Shown here piece after piece: positions 34,721-47,200 of a stretch of DNA of 64,000 nucleotides; the stretch's first letter is position 1; every line of letters starts with the position of its first letter. Source of the DNA: Anarhynchus alexandrinus (lineage: Eukaryota; Chordata; Aves; Charadriiformes; Charadriidae); the NCBI GenBank assembly GCA_008711295.1, contig VUYV01000003.1, forward strand, positions 6,076,147-6,140,146, written 5' to 3'. The position numbers and the translations under genes were made by a program. The notes beneath the pieces were generated by a model, which searched no databases, was not told the origin of the DNA, and saw only the letters and a program-made list of their open reading frames with translations.

Positions 34721-37700
34721 CAGCATCACTGTTGTTTTTCTCTACCTTAATTTTCCTTCCTTATGCTGATCTTAATGGAAGCCAGCCCTAAAAGTTGGAG
34801 GCATTAGTAACTCTAAATCTCTTATCAACAGGCATGTGCTTATTTAGGGAGTGGAGTTGGGTGAACTTCTTTGTGGTATGAGAAGCTATTATTTTGGTAC
34901 GGAGGAGAAGCTCTTACAGTTTACCTGAAGTTACTTTAAAGTTAAGAAGGGGCAGAGTACCCAGGGTATATAGTGAGTTAAAGTATGTTGGAAAACATCT
35001 AGGGCAGCTTGGCATGTAAGATTAAATGTATTATTAAGCACGCTGCTTGGAGCCTGCTGAGCCCCTGTCACTGAAGACTAGGAAATTAGAGGCTTTCAAG
35101 CTGTATTTTGAGAGAAACCCTCCAGCTCGACAGATTATCTACCTTCTTAGGGTCTGGCTACACCCCTGCACCACCCAGTCCTAGGAGAGTACAAGCTGTG
35201 AATAGCAGTGGGCTGCCACGATGCCCAGTGGTGACACAACCTGCGCTGTGCCAGTGGAAACCACTTCCAGCTGAGTGGTGATAACAGAGTGCCAGGAGAT
35301 GGGGAAGAAACCCCACCAGGCACCAAAACTGTACCTAGCCCATCAAAGTATGCAGACATGCCCTGGCCCTGCACCCTGGCCCTCAGCAGTCATTGGGGCA
35401 GAAGGAAGAAGGAGAGTTGTGGGGTGCCATGTTGTGTCTTCCTCCCCCTCCTGCCCTCCTCATTTCCTTGCCAGAGCAAGTTTAATGGTTTGTGTGTGCA
35501 CCCTGAGTTGAAAACAGGGGAATCTGGGAGTGGGGATGGTGGAGGCTGGGTGCTTACATAATGGTGTGCTGAAGACTCTTGGGGCATCTGCTTCTGTGCC
35601 TGACTTCTGGCCAAAGTTTTGTGTGGGTTGGCAGTAAATTAGCCAAAGTAAACTTTGGGAGCGTCCTGCTGGCAACACCTGCCTGTACCTGCGCTCTGTT
35701 CCGGCGAAAAGAGAGGCCACTTGTATAAAAAGTCCATGCTGTGGAAACCTTTGGGAAATACAGAAAAGAGCCTTCTGGATGTATTCCCTTGCTTGCTTTT
35801 TCATGCTGCTTGAATTCTGGTGTATTGAAACCTGGGTTCTTAATGTCCAAAAATAAAGTGATGAAAAATTGGTATAATAACTCCTTTGTGAGGCCTCTTT
35901 ATTACTGAACTTAACTTGCTTTTAAGTATCCTTAGCCATGTGGTCAAAGCAAAGTGTGGAACAGAAAAGTGTGTGAATAATTAAGTTTGTTGTTTTGGGT
36001 TGAAATTAACTTATCTGAATTTTAAAATAATTGTTTTGGTTTTAAGGCTGGTGGTGACATTGAACTTAAAGCAAGGAGAATGGCTGATGGAAGAGGCTGT
36101 GGAAGTTGAACTGGCAACAGCTGAAGTGGAAGGAAAAAAAATTGAAAATTTCAAGTGCTGAAAATCATGTGGGTGAGAAGACTGGGTAATTTCTCTTTAG
36201 AATGCTATGAAAACTGATGCACACTTAGCTTGATTGTGGAGACACAGTAATACCTGTAATTTGATACTTTATGCAAGGATAGAAATTTGAGTGAGTTTTG
36301 AAAGAATATTGCTTACAAATTGACTAGTCTTCAAAAATGAGCAAAGCTGTAGAACATGTCTGAAAGCATTGAACAAATAGAAAATAGATCCTAATGCTAA
36401 GTAGGTTTGCTAGTGATAGCTAATGTTATGGTGATATTTATCTTTGGGGGAGAAAAGGTTAAACAAGCGCCAATGTATGAATGGTTTGTATGTAAACATT
36501 GGCATTTTGGTTGCTGTTAGACACCTGTCCTGATTCTGCTGTTGTAATAACTGGTGTAATAACAACAACCTAAACCAATATTGGGGTATTTAAACAAGAT
36601 GATGTTATTTGAGTGGAAAATCAGGATTTTGAGGAACTTTTTGTCTTGGAAAATTTGGAGATTAGAGAGCTTAATTATGGAAATACTTATTTTTATTCTA
36701 CTCACTTTGAGAGGTTATTTATCTATTTTTAATTATTTTGTGCTAATATTGCTGAATTCAGTTCTATATGCACTGAAACTATATGATCTGAAGGCAGATC
36801 ACAGTATTGTGCTGTTTTTTCCCCCAAGCACAGGATTCTGTTTCAATAAAACTAGGGAGAAAAGTTGGTTGTGTTAGGAAAAAAGTTCTTTTTCTTCTTG
36901 ATGTTTGTTTTAAAAATTCTAATCACCTTTTGATAGTTTGAAATGCGTATTTTAAGCTAAAAAGTTCCACTAGAAATAAGTGGAATTTAATGAAATTTGG
37001 ATATACATTATATTGCCTGAAATTTTTTTGTTTTCCTCCTGTTTACATTTTGTTGCTTTTCCTATTCCTGTTTTGTTCTCTAAGATCAATAGTGTCAATC
37101 ACTCTACTGGTATAGCCACTACAAGGGGGAAAATTTGTAGCGATCACCAAAATGTGAGACTATTGATTTGTCAATTTAGGTTGTTTCTCAAGAAAAATTC
37201 CTCACTTTATAAGGGGTTGAGTGAAAGACACAGGGAAATGAAGTTTAGGTTTATAAACATGCATGATTAATGTTGTCTTGTCTTTGCTCATTAAATGTAT
37301 GCAAAACATGCAGATCTTATTACCAAGTAAAATTCCATATAGACTAAAGATGATGAGTGTCATTGTTGCCATGTATTTGATTGAGATCTGAGAAACAGAC
37401 ATTATTAGAGTATAATTTGGTGCATCCATACTATTCCAAAACGTATGTAGATAGTGAAGCAACTCAAACAGTAATGTAATTATATTTATTCAAAGGAAGC
37501 AGTCCATATTTTATGAATACTTTTCGTTTCATAACATACATGCAACTCTATAAAACAGAATTCAGAACTATACAATTTTGGACACCAGGAAAGCTATACC
37601 AAGAATTTATGGTATTCATTAGAAGTAAAACATAATTGTTTTCCTCTGAGGTGCTCCCTTTTCATTAAGTGGGATTCTTGACACAATTGCTGAAGTAGAA

Positions 37701-38084
37701 TTTAAAAACAGACCAGATTCATTAGCTGCATAGACAGACAGGACTTCTGAGGAAAAACATGTCTCTTCCCTTATGTTTTGGGCAAACTTGAGGACTGTTA
37801 AAATGACCATGGAAACAGGTGAAAGAGAAATGGAGGTGATAACTGACATCTATTTTTATGATAAGCAGGTGTGTAAGAGTCTGCATCTGCTAGTCCATGA
37901 CTTGCTGAAGGAGGTTTTTGAAGGAGGAACAACAAGCAAAAACCGCTAGCTCTTACACAAGTTTACTTTTTCTGGACAAAGTCTCAATAATTTTACATTT
38001 TTTTTACTCTGCCTTTAAATATTACTTTACTGTATAGTTAGTTAAGGAGGGGTTCTTAAAAGAACTCTGTACCTTTCCACCAAG
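34721..38084. other. Unique AT-rich DNA, nothing recognised
   Basis: Short overlapping frames at 35147-35850 fall in a moderately GC-richer patch without family resemblance. No RNA gene or repeat family recognised. Confidence 0.5.
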
Positions 38085-40510
38085 TTAGCTGAATCCCTTG
38101 ACTGTCTTTGCCCTTCTCTGGACTCTTTCCAAATAGTCAACATTTCCTTTGTACTTATGGCACAGAACTGAACGCTTCTTTAGATATAACTTCATAAGCA
38201 CAAAACAGAGGAGATTCATGTCTGTGCTTTTGCTGCCCTTTACATGGTTAGTGTTCACTGCTGGTAGGATGAGTTTGAGTTGTATTTGGCTGTCAACCTC
38301 TCTGTTTCTGCAGAGTTGCTAGCTAGCAGATTTATACTGATGCATAGCGATAGACTGTTCCCAGGTAGAGGATTTTGTTTTTGTTGATGAAGTTCCTGTT
38401 CACCCATTTTTCCAGAGTGAGTTTCTTATGAATTGCAGCTTTCTCCTCCAGCATATTAGTTGCTCACCCCATGTTGGTGTCACCTGAAAACTTGACGGGG
38501 GTGTAATGATGTAATTCATCCTGACATCTGGGTTGTAGATGGTGTTGATGAAGAGCACTGGTCCCTTGTTGGGGCAAGCATTGGAGCTTGAGGAACACCA
38601 CTCATAGCTGACTGCTAAGACAGACATTGAAATTTGACTACCACTCTCTGAACCTGATGATCTCAGTTTTCTCCCCACCTTGTAGTCTGCCTACAATCCA
38701 TATCTCCTTGGTTTGGCTACAAGGACACGGTAAGAGACAATTTTGAAATTTTTTTTTTTAAGTCAAAGTAAGCAATACAAAGTAACTAGCTGCTTTCCCC
38801 TTATCCAGTTAGTCATCTTATAACAGAAAGTGATAATGTTGGTCAGATACAGCATTTGTGCTTGGTAAATCTGTGCTGGCTGCTTCCATGTCCTTCATGT
38901 GCCTAGAAATGGTTTTGAGTCCTTCTGTGATCTTCTTGGGGATGGAGGTGTGGTTAAAAGACTGTAGTTTTCCACATCCTTCTCTGTGCCCTTTTTGGGA
39001 CATAAGATTAGTTTTTTCTAGTTGCTTTTTCTAGTTCTCGGAGCTTCTCCTGATCACTGCAGTCTTTCCAAGCTGTTGGAACAGCTGCATAATGACTTTA
39101 GCCAGGTTACTCTGCACCACAGAATGTTTGGTTGCCTGCTTCAGACCTGTACTTGTTCACCTTTTTGAAGTAGTCCCTGACTCCTTTTTCCTCTCACCAC
39201 ACCTTTCCTCCCCAAACTCTGCTACCAAGCACACAGACTGCATACCTGGCAGCAGGGCTTGCTGTTGAAGACCTCCAGGCAAAGGAGGGACCAAGTACAC
39301 CAGTCTTTCCTTCATTACTAGATTACCCACCCCACTGAGTACTGAGTCAAAGCTTTTCTTGGCTTTCCTTTTGCTGTAGTGTACACTGGTACGTTCCCAT
39401 CACCTCTCGCTTATCCTTCCAGTTTTAACTCCAGTAAAACATTGGCCTTTCAAATGCTTGTAGAGCTCTTCTTTGTAATACATATATCCCTACCTCCACT
39501 TCTTGTAGCCTGTCTTTTTGCATTTGAGCTTAGTCGGGGTTCTTTATCTAGCCTGGATGCTTTCTGCTATGGCTGCTCATTTTCTTGCACTTAGATCATT
39601 TGATCCAAAACTTGACTCACTTTCTCTGATCATCTTTGCGCTTCAAGGAGGCTAACCTTGAAGATCAGACATCATGAATTCCTCTGTCCTCTAGGCAATA
39701 TTCTTATGAAATCCTTCCAGCAGTTCCTTCAATAGATTGAAATCTGTTCTTCTGAAGTCTGGGGTCTTTGTCCTGCTGCTTGCTTCCCTGTCTTTCCTCA
39801 CGATCTTAAATTCTTCCATCTGCAGGTTACCACAGCATAGATTGTCAGTGGCTGTCACATCCCTAACAAGTTCTTTGTATGTAGCAGAGCACCTTCCTAG
39901 TTGGCCTAGCCCATGCTTTCTTGGGGGGGGAGGGGGGGAAGAAAAAAAAGTCCCCAGTACACTGTTGAAACCTTCTGGACTGCTCATGCTACACAGTATT
40001 GGTTTCTCAGTAGGTATCAGAGTGGTTGAAGTCTTCTATGAGGACCAAGGCATCTAACTGGAACATCCTCCAACTGTCTGAATAATGCTTTGTTTATCTA
40101 CCTTTTGGATAGCTGCCACAGCCATTCACTAACAACATCTCCCTCTGACTTCTCCCAGATCCTCTTTCAGATGATCAGGTCCTGATTCCACAGGACAGCT
40201 CCATGTATTTGTTTCTTTATGTAAAATGCAATAATTCTACTTCCTTTTTTCCTAAAAATCATGTATCCTTCTATCTCAACTCCATTCATGAAAACTATCC
40301 CATCTTACCTTTTTCATTTGTTGCCCCATTTTTGTCAGGTATCACATCTGTTCCTTGCTAGCAGTCTGCTCTCTGAAGGTCATTGTGTGTTTGTAGAAGC
40401 CAAAGCCCTTTGCCAGCTGTAAAGCCATATGTTGACTGGCAGAATATACCTGTTCCTGCTGTAGCCTTTCTCCTTGACTTGATTTGATTGAGACTGCCCC
40501 ATAGGTTCCT
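38085..40510 (-). mobile_element. Very old long CR1-type LINE, minus strand
   Basis: Low-identity similarity to a long avian CR1-type LINE runs in order on the minus strand. Left to right on + are: the C-terminal region (cttctctggactctttcca at about 38111), the region before motif C (gttgatgaagagcactggtccc at about 38544), the reverse-transcriptase start (tccttcatgtgcctagaaatgg, then a gatggaggtg block at about 38890-38950), the linker (39.1-39.9 kb) and the endonuclease (about 40010-40040). On the minus strand the last reads LVLIEDFNHSDT, so the glycine of MGDFN is changed. Stops and indels are frequent, and boundaries are approximate. It is among the oldest elements here. Confidence 0.72.
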
Positions 40511-40541
40511 CTCCTCTTCACCTGAGTCCTCAGAGCCATGT

Positions 40542-40717
40542 AGAATCATAGAATGGTTTAGGTTGGAAGGGACCTTGAAGATCGAGTTCCACCCCCCCCG
40601 TCATAGTCAGGGACACCTCCCACTAGACCAGGTTGCTCAAAGCCCCTTCCAGCCTGGCCTTAAACACTTCCAGGGACGGAGCTTCCACAGCTGCTCTGGG
40701 CAACCTGTTCCAGTGCC
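40542..40717 (-). mobile_element. CR1 LINE 3' end, minus strand, short and fairly young
   Basis: Starts with atcatagaatggtttaggtt followed by ggaagggaccttgaagatcg, the CR1 tail in reverse, then the ORF2 end (on + ccagggacgga, ctctgggcaacctgttccagtgc). It is truncated at about 176 bases, where AT-rich simple sequence begins. It lies just downstream of the much older CR1 at 38.1-40.5 kb in the same orientation and is a separate insertion. Confidence 0.92.
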
Positions 40718-40745
40718 TTTATATACACATATATATATATATATG
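40718..40745. repeat. TA microsatellite
   Basis: An (AT)n run begins after tttatatacaca and covers about 40729-40744. A second TA-rich run lies at 41372-41399. Confidence 0.9.
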
Positions 40746-41290
40746 ATATGTTGTTTTGCCAATAGATGGGATCAACAGAAAGGACACAGACACCAAGTTA
40801 AAAAGATAAGCTGATTTTACTTTAGTTAAAAGCAGCCTAACAAATAAGCAAGATAATGCACATAATCATTACTACATAGAGTTAACTATACTGACTAAGG
40901 AAGATACATCACCAATTGCCCTGATACTTTACTATCATCCAGATACGTGCTTCAGCTGGAGAGCCCTATCACAGCAAAGGATCAGAGAACCGCTCCTGGC
41001 AATTGGGAAGTCCTACGCAGTGCATCCACTCATAGGTGAGGTCTCTGCCTTTGCTGTGAGAGGGTCCTACTTATATACAGTTTAACAAACAAATCTATAT
41101 GTCAAAATGCATGGAAATATCTGGCAGATTGGCTTGCCTCACTCGGGCATGTCCAGGATCTGGCTGGGATCCCGGGCGCATCCAAGGAGTTCCTGTCCCC
41201 TAGCTTAGGTTCAAAGGTTTCTATTCCTATCTTTTACAGTTTCTAGGGGTTTTTGCCATGGTCGTATTTCATGCTGATATGATGCTGGTT
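40746..41290 (-). mobile_element. Candidate LTR, minus strand, type unassigned
   Basis: On the minus strand the segment has a TATA-like tatataag (within 41070-41078) preceded by U3-like sequence and followed by about 320 bases reaching a possible end in ggcaaaacaaca at 40750. This layout, and the odd mix of GC-rich and AT-rich parts, suggests a retroviral LTR. I cannot name the family. The outer end is uncertain (between about 41238 and 41370), and no target duplication was found. It could also be another kind of repeat. Confidence 0.45.
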
Positions 41291-44200
41291 GGGAGGTTCA
41301 CTCGGAAGTGAACTTCTAGGTTCATTCAGAAGTCAACTTTGGTTCAAGGGTTTATGCCTTTTTGTGAAATGTGTATATATATATATTTTTATATATATAA
41401 TCGACCTTGATCTCAGTCTCCATGGGCCATATTGTTCATGCCTGTGTGGTTGTGGCAATGGGCAACAAGGAGCAGTAATTTGAGAGGTAGGTGTGTTCCA
41501 GAAGTATCTGCAAGGTTGGGGACCCAGGCCTCGGACAAGCACTAAACCTCCTTGAAACAGCAAGTTTGATTGGAAGATAGGCTTGTATGCAAGTCTGCAC
41601 CTCTTTCTGCATACTGACAAATACTTACAGCTATTTTTTTAATATGTACACCTTCTAATTAAGCTAAACCAATTATTTCACTGATCATAGTGAAAATAAA
41701 CCCATTTACAAAATCTAATTTCTTCTTGCCACACCTCCCCCAAATAGAAACTTTATTTTCTCCCACCATTCCCCTTAAGGAACTGAATCGCCTTTTTCTC
41801 ATGACTGAAGACTTCTCTGATTGGAAATAACTTTATGAAAGTCAATTTTGAGGAAAGATGAGTGTCTTAATGTACACTGTTTATATGCCAGTCTTGCAGA
41901 CAAAATGACATCTTTGATATTTCAGAGATTGTTGTTTCAATTCAAGGCTCCTAAAATGTAATGGCTCTTCTTCCTTGGAATCTTTTACTTTATTTCAGCT
42001 TGTATAACAGTATAAAATTCATAGCTTATTTCCTGACACTTCAGTAAATGTGCAGCTTGGCCCAGAAGTTTGGATTAAAAGGTAACTGAGTTTCAGGCCT
42101 AATGAATGTGAAGGGCCAGTTTCTGTGATTCATATTGGCCCAGACTTCTGTTTGATGTTGGTGGAAGCTTAGGGAGATAAAGGACTGAAATTTTAGACCT
42201 GGTGCTGCTTAGCCATCTGCATTTGAATATTTTCCTTTAAATAAGAGGCCTTTCAATCTGTTTAGGTAGCAGAATAACCGGACTGAAATTCTCTGCCTAT
42301 GGAGCTTTGAATTCTCTGCATTTAGAAAAATGTCTGGTTCTTTAGCAATTGAAGTAAAGACTTGGTTTCCTATAATAAGGAATCAGCTTCAGAGTTTTAG
42401 CTCTTGATCCTAAGTGGATGGCTTAAAAGGCGATAAAAGGAAAGAAAGTAGGAAGTCTTTAAAACTAAATTTTTAATGGGAAAGAGTAGTGTATTCGAGC
42501 ACTCTGTCCTCATTCTGCACTCAGTGAATCTTGCTCAGGCTTTTGTGAGCTGACTTAGAAAAGGGAATGCTTCTGGAAATTGATTAAAGATCAGAAAATA
42601 AGATGTCAGAATAATTATTTCAAGAACTGTTTATTACGAGCATGCTTAGTTTCTTTTTTTTTTTATTAGGGAAAATGAGGAATAACTATGCTATGCTCTG
42701 AAATTGTAGTTTTGTGTCAGGGACTTAGGATTTATCTCACTGTTTCTAAGCAGAAAATGTTTGCTTCTTCATTTAACCAACTGTACAGAACCTTTCTGAG
42801 GGTCCCCAAACAGTGATTTATATTGCAGCTACACAACATTCCCACAGCAAGCTTTGAAAGAAAACTACTGTTGTAACAACTTCTTTTCCTGCTCTTAAGC
42901 TCAGCTAACTCTGTGAGCTGAACCAGATATCCTGTAGAAAAGCCAGATCGTTTCTGCAATCGTGCTACAAGAACCAGCCAGGCTTCCCCTTTGTTCCCTT
43001 ACAAATACTGTGAGAAACAATTATCTATAAAAAGAAACCTGAAATCCACAGCTTTACAAATGGGAAGTGAGTGCCAGGACTGATGTTTGTGGAAAAGGTA
43101 AATGTCATATCAGTCCTGTTAGCTGTAGGAGTTGAGGCATGAGCCTACTGCTCAGGAGATTGTCAGGAATTTGTTCTGTCTACCCAAAATATCAGTCATC
43201 AGCATTTTCTTATAGTGTGTGATGGCTATGTTTTCTTTTTTAATTCTAGATGATTAAGGACTTTAGGCTAGCAAGTTGCTTAATTAATATCTGTAATGTT
43301 TTTCCTTCTAGTTGACTTAGCTTTTCCCAGAAATATTGTAAGGTTGATCCTGTTTTTTTAAAGCACTATGATGTGTTACAAACTCTGTCCTGGAAGCCGT
43401 AGATCATCCTTGCTGTCAGTCATAAAAGTGAGATCTAAAAGACCTGATACCCATTACTGTGCAGATAATAATTGGTCTTTAGCAAATAGGTATCAAACTA
43501 ATGAGTAAAATCTGCATTTTATTTTTTTCATGGGCTAGGTAGTTTGTGGAGCTTGTTCTTTGCCCTGAGAAAGTACAGATTACCTCATACGTAATTCTAC
43601 TGTTTATTTTTTATGATTATGATATGAGTTTTGCTTGTTCATAAAGCTTTCATATTATGTATGCAAAATTAAAACTTGATTGGATATTGGGGTTTATAGA
43701 AGACCTCACTGTCAAGAAGTCTGATACAGTATAGCTAGTGGGAGTGTATATTTCACAAAATAGTCTTAAGATGCTATAGGTCAGTTCTGTGACAGCAAAA
43801 TACTTAAAAAAAAAAAAAAATTACCTTTGTATAGTAATCATTGCGATGAAAGTGGAAAGGAAGTAGGCTTCTGTCTTATGTGTATGGTTGGAAGTAATTT
43901 TCAGGTATCCAAGAAGTGGGGAAAAATATGTACCTTTAGCAGTAAAAAATGCCTTTATATGATAGTTTATTAGATTGGAGTGTTTCCGGAAGCTCATAAC
44001 GGTATCTTGCTTCTCTATAATGAGGCTTGTGAGGTTTGGTTATTTTGAGATGAAGTTATTGTCAACCTATGGAATTTTAATAAAATAAGTCTAAGATTAT
44101 ATGATCATAAAGCTACAAGTAGAAATTATTTGGATATGACTGAATTGATAATTCAGTGGTGAAAGGCACTTAATGTGTTGTAAAGTATATGAATATATAA

Positions 44201-47200
44201 GTTAGATAATATAGCTTATAAGCTACTTCTTATAAGAAGTAGATTTAAGGAATGGGTTTTTGGACTTTCTTCCCCAAGATGATAGCTTTCCACTTTTTTC
44301 TGCAATTCCAAGGAGTTTTGTGCAAGGTTTGTTACAGAGAATGCTGTCTTGATTTTGAACATTTTCATTATAATATCTCTTAGCCTATGTTTTGACATTC
44401 ATTGTTAATAATTTGATTGGTCAGTATCACACTTACTGAAAGTAACAGTAATGAAATGCTTCAGCCTTATCTAATACATCTTCCTCATTGTAGTAGAAGA
44501 ACGGCAGTCAAAACAGGAATTCTGAACATACTGGTTTTCTTAAAATACTGCACTCTATGCCCATACACTTGTATACAAGATTTATTTGTCGTGGTATTTG
44601 CTGATCTGTATTTCGTGCATGTTGAAGTATTCTGGGCAGAATCCTGGATCCACTGAAGACATTAGCTAATCTAATATGCATACCAATTTGGTGCTAAGGT
44701 TTTACCATTTAGGTTAAATATACTACCAGATTTGAGAATTCAGTCCTTCCTACAAGATATAACTCTTTCATCTTAAGCTTTGTGTTGTGAGTTTAAGATG
44801 ATAGCTTGAGATACAAACATAATTTTTTTAGTGTTATAAATTTTGTGAAAATTGAAGATTAAAGTGGACAGACTAGCTACTTAATTTTTGAAAAATTGGC
44901 TTCAGTTTTTTGAAATACAGGCTTCAGTTGTTTTTTTGAGTGGAATGGAGAGTAGAACTCCAGTCTTAATATAGAGAGTGGAGATCCAGGAACCAAGAAT
45001 GGTAGCAGGAGAGTGAACTAGGAAGAAGAGAACTGTCTTGTTTTCTAGGAAATGTTTTCTAGCTGCGCGCTGTCTGGAAAGCATTACAGTCATCATATTA
45101 CAGAGTAAAAACTTGTATTTTTCTGTTGAAAACTGTGGTTATGCCAGGGAGGTGATATGACTTAATGAAGGGCTAAGTTGTCTAGACATGTTATAGCTGG
45201 AGACAGGATGGCTGATTGCAACGACCAGCGGGGAAGCAGACAAAGAGGAGAAACCATTAGATCCCACTATGCCAATCACAACTGATAGGGGAAAAAGCTC
45301 AGTTAGGTCTACTGGGAAGCCTTTGCATTTCTTAGGAGTTGAAGGAAAACTTTTCAGCTTGAATGCTAGAAATAAAGTTTCTTCAGGAACGATGTTGGGA
45401 AGTTAAGATAAATTATCTGATGCAAATATATAATTTCTCTTAATGTTCTAAACAGACAAAAAAACTTAGAAATTTTCACTTTATACTAAATGCAGGCACA
45501 TCTTATTGGTACTCTTAATCATGCTGATATCTGAATGATGAATTGTCATGGAACTTACATAAACATCAATATATTGAGTTATGAAAGCAAAGTCCAAAAT
45601 ATGTCTCCAAAGGGCAGCTAGTTTTCATCTATATTAAAGTAGATATGATAAATGTTCTTTCCTCTTTCTGATGGAGAAAAAGAAACTAAGAAAATTTCCA
45701 AAACTGCATCCAAGATTTTGTCTTCCCTGACCTGCCCCCGCATCTTTTTTTATTCAGCTGTAGGCAGAGGAGGAAGAGGGCTTGAATTCTCATGGTTATA
45801 GTACGTGTGTGCATGCGTGTGTTTTGTTTTTAAATAATAGAACTAAAGAACCACTGAAGGAGACCTGTTTGAAATTGAAATTGTTAATGAGAAGTGACCA
45901 TCTCAGGAACATGAGCAGGAGCAACTGTGAGACCAAATGAGTATGAGAGCTTGGATGCAGAGAGAATAAAAAGTTTCCACATTCTTACAGCATAATGGAG
46001 TGAATTATATTTGTTCAATATGAAGTCCAGTTGTATTGTCATCTTGGCTTCATATACAGATAACAAAAGGGCAGTCCTTAGTTCAATTTGCAAGCCACTC
46101 AAGGCCAGAGAAATAATTGAAATGTGTGCACAAAAATAGGGAGCTGGGCAATGAAAAGAAAATAGACATATTACTGTGGGATATAAAATATCAAATGAAA
46201 AGGATTATGTGTTTCTAAGGCAATAGACAGACAAAACGTAATAGTATTTATAGGACAGAATCCATGTGGGGGTAAAATAGAGTTGTTAAAAGAAAATCCC
46301 TCTTGAAGCAATGCTTGTGTTTTGTTTTGGTTTTTTTTTTTTTCCCCTCTCTGTGTTAGAGGCCCAAAAGCAACCTTAGTTACAGAGATCTCTGTAGCAG
46401 GAGGCAGTCTCCCATAAATCTAAATCCTTTTTTTTAAGTCTTCAGTAGACTTTCAATTATATCTGAAAGCATGTGCTGCCAACCTACACTATCCAGATGC
46501 CTTTCAAGTTGCAGGGGAAACAAACATTCAAAAGGAACCTGTAGATTGCTTTTCATGAGGAAACAGTGTATTTAATTAAATTCTTAAGTGATTATTCATA
46601 TATCTGTTTTGTGTAAGTACCACAGAATTTATTGATAGTATTTGCATTTCTTTCAAGGAATCAACTTGCCTCTTAAACTGCAGAATGGAAAGTCTACTTC
46701 TGTTCAGCGTAGTGTTGTTGAAAGTTCTCTGAAGTGCTATGAAATTATTTTCATTTTGTGACTTCTAAAGAACTCAGAATTCAAGCTGGTCTGGTTTGGA
46801 TGTTCATGCTAATTTTCTCATGACTTCATTATCAAGGTCTAGGGATTGATCCAGCTGGCATTATGCCTTCAAAGTCTCCCTTAGAAGGACCAGGAGGTAT
46901 AAAAACAACCTATGCACTTTGACTAGCAGAATAAAAATCACTTAGCTTTAGAAGAGATTTAATATTGAACAATGTTGTCTAATTATAAATCAAATGGGAC
47001 CATCAGTTTTAAGAATCAATGACGTATGAGTGTGGGGAAAAGGCAAAGACAAGGAAATGGAAAACAATTAATTTGCTGTCTTAGAAAGAAGAGCACGGTT
47101 TAATCAACTTGATTTCTAGAAGGGTAAAAGCTAATAATTAATAGGTAATATGATTAAAGGCTAATCACCAAAAACACAAATAAACAATAAGTGGAGGAAT

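Noticed and set aside
39737..40057. 106-residue + strand frame
   Set aside because: It runs antisense to the old minus-strand CR1 endonuclease and linker region.
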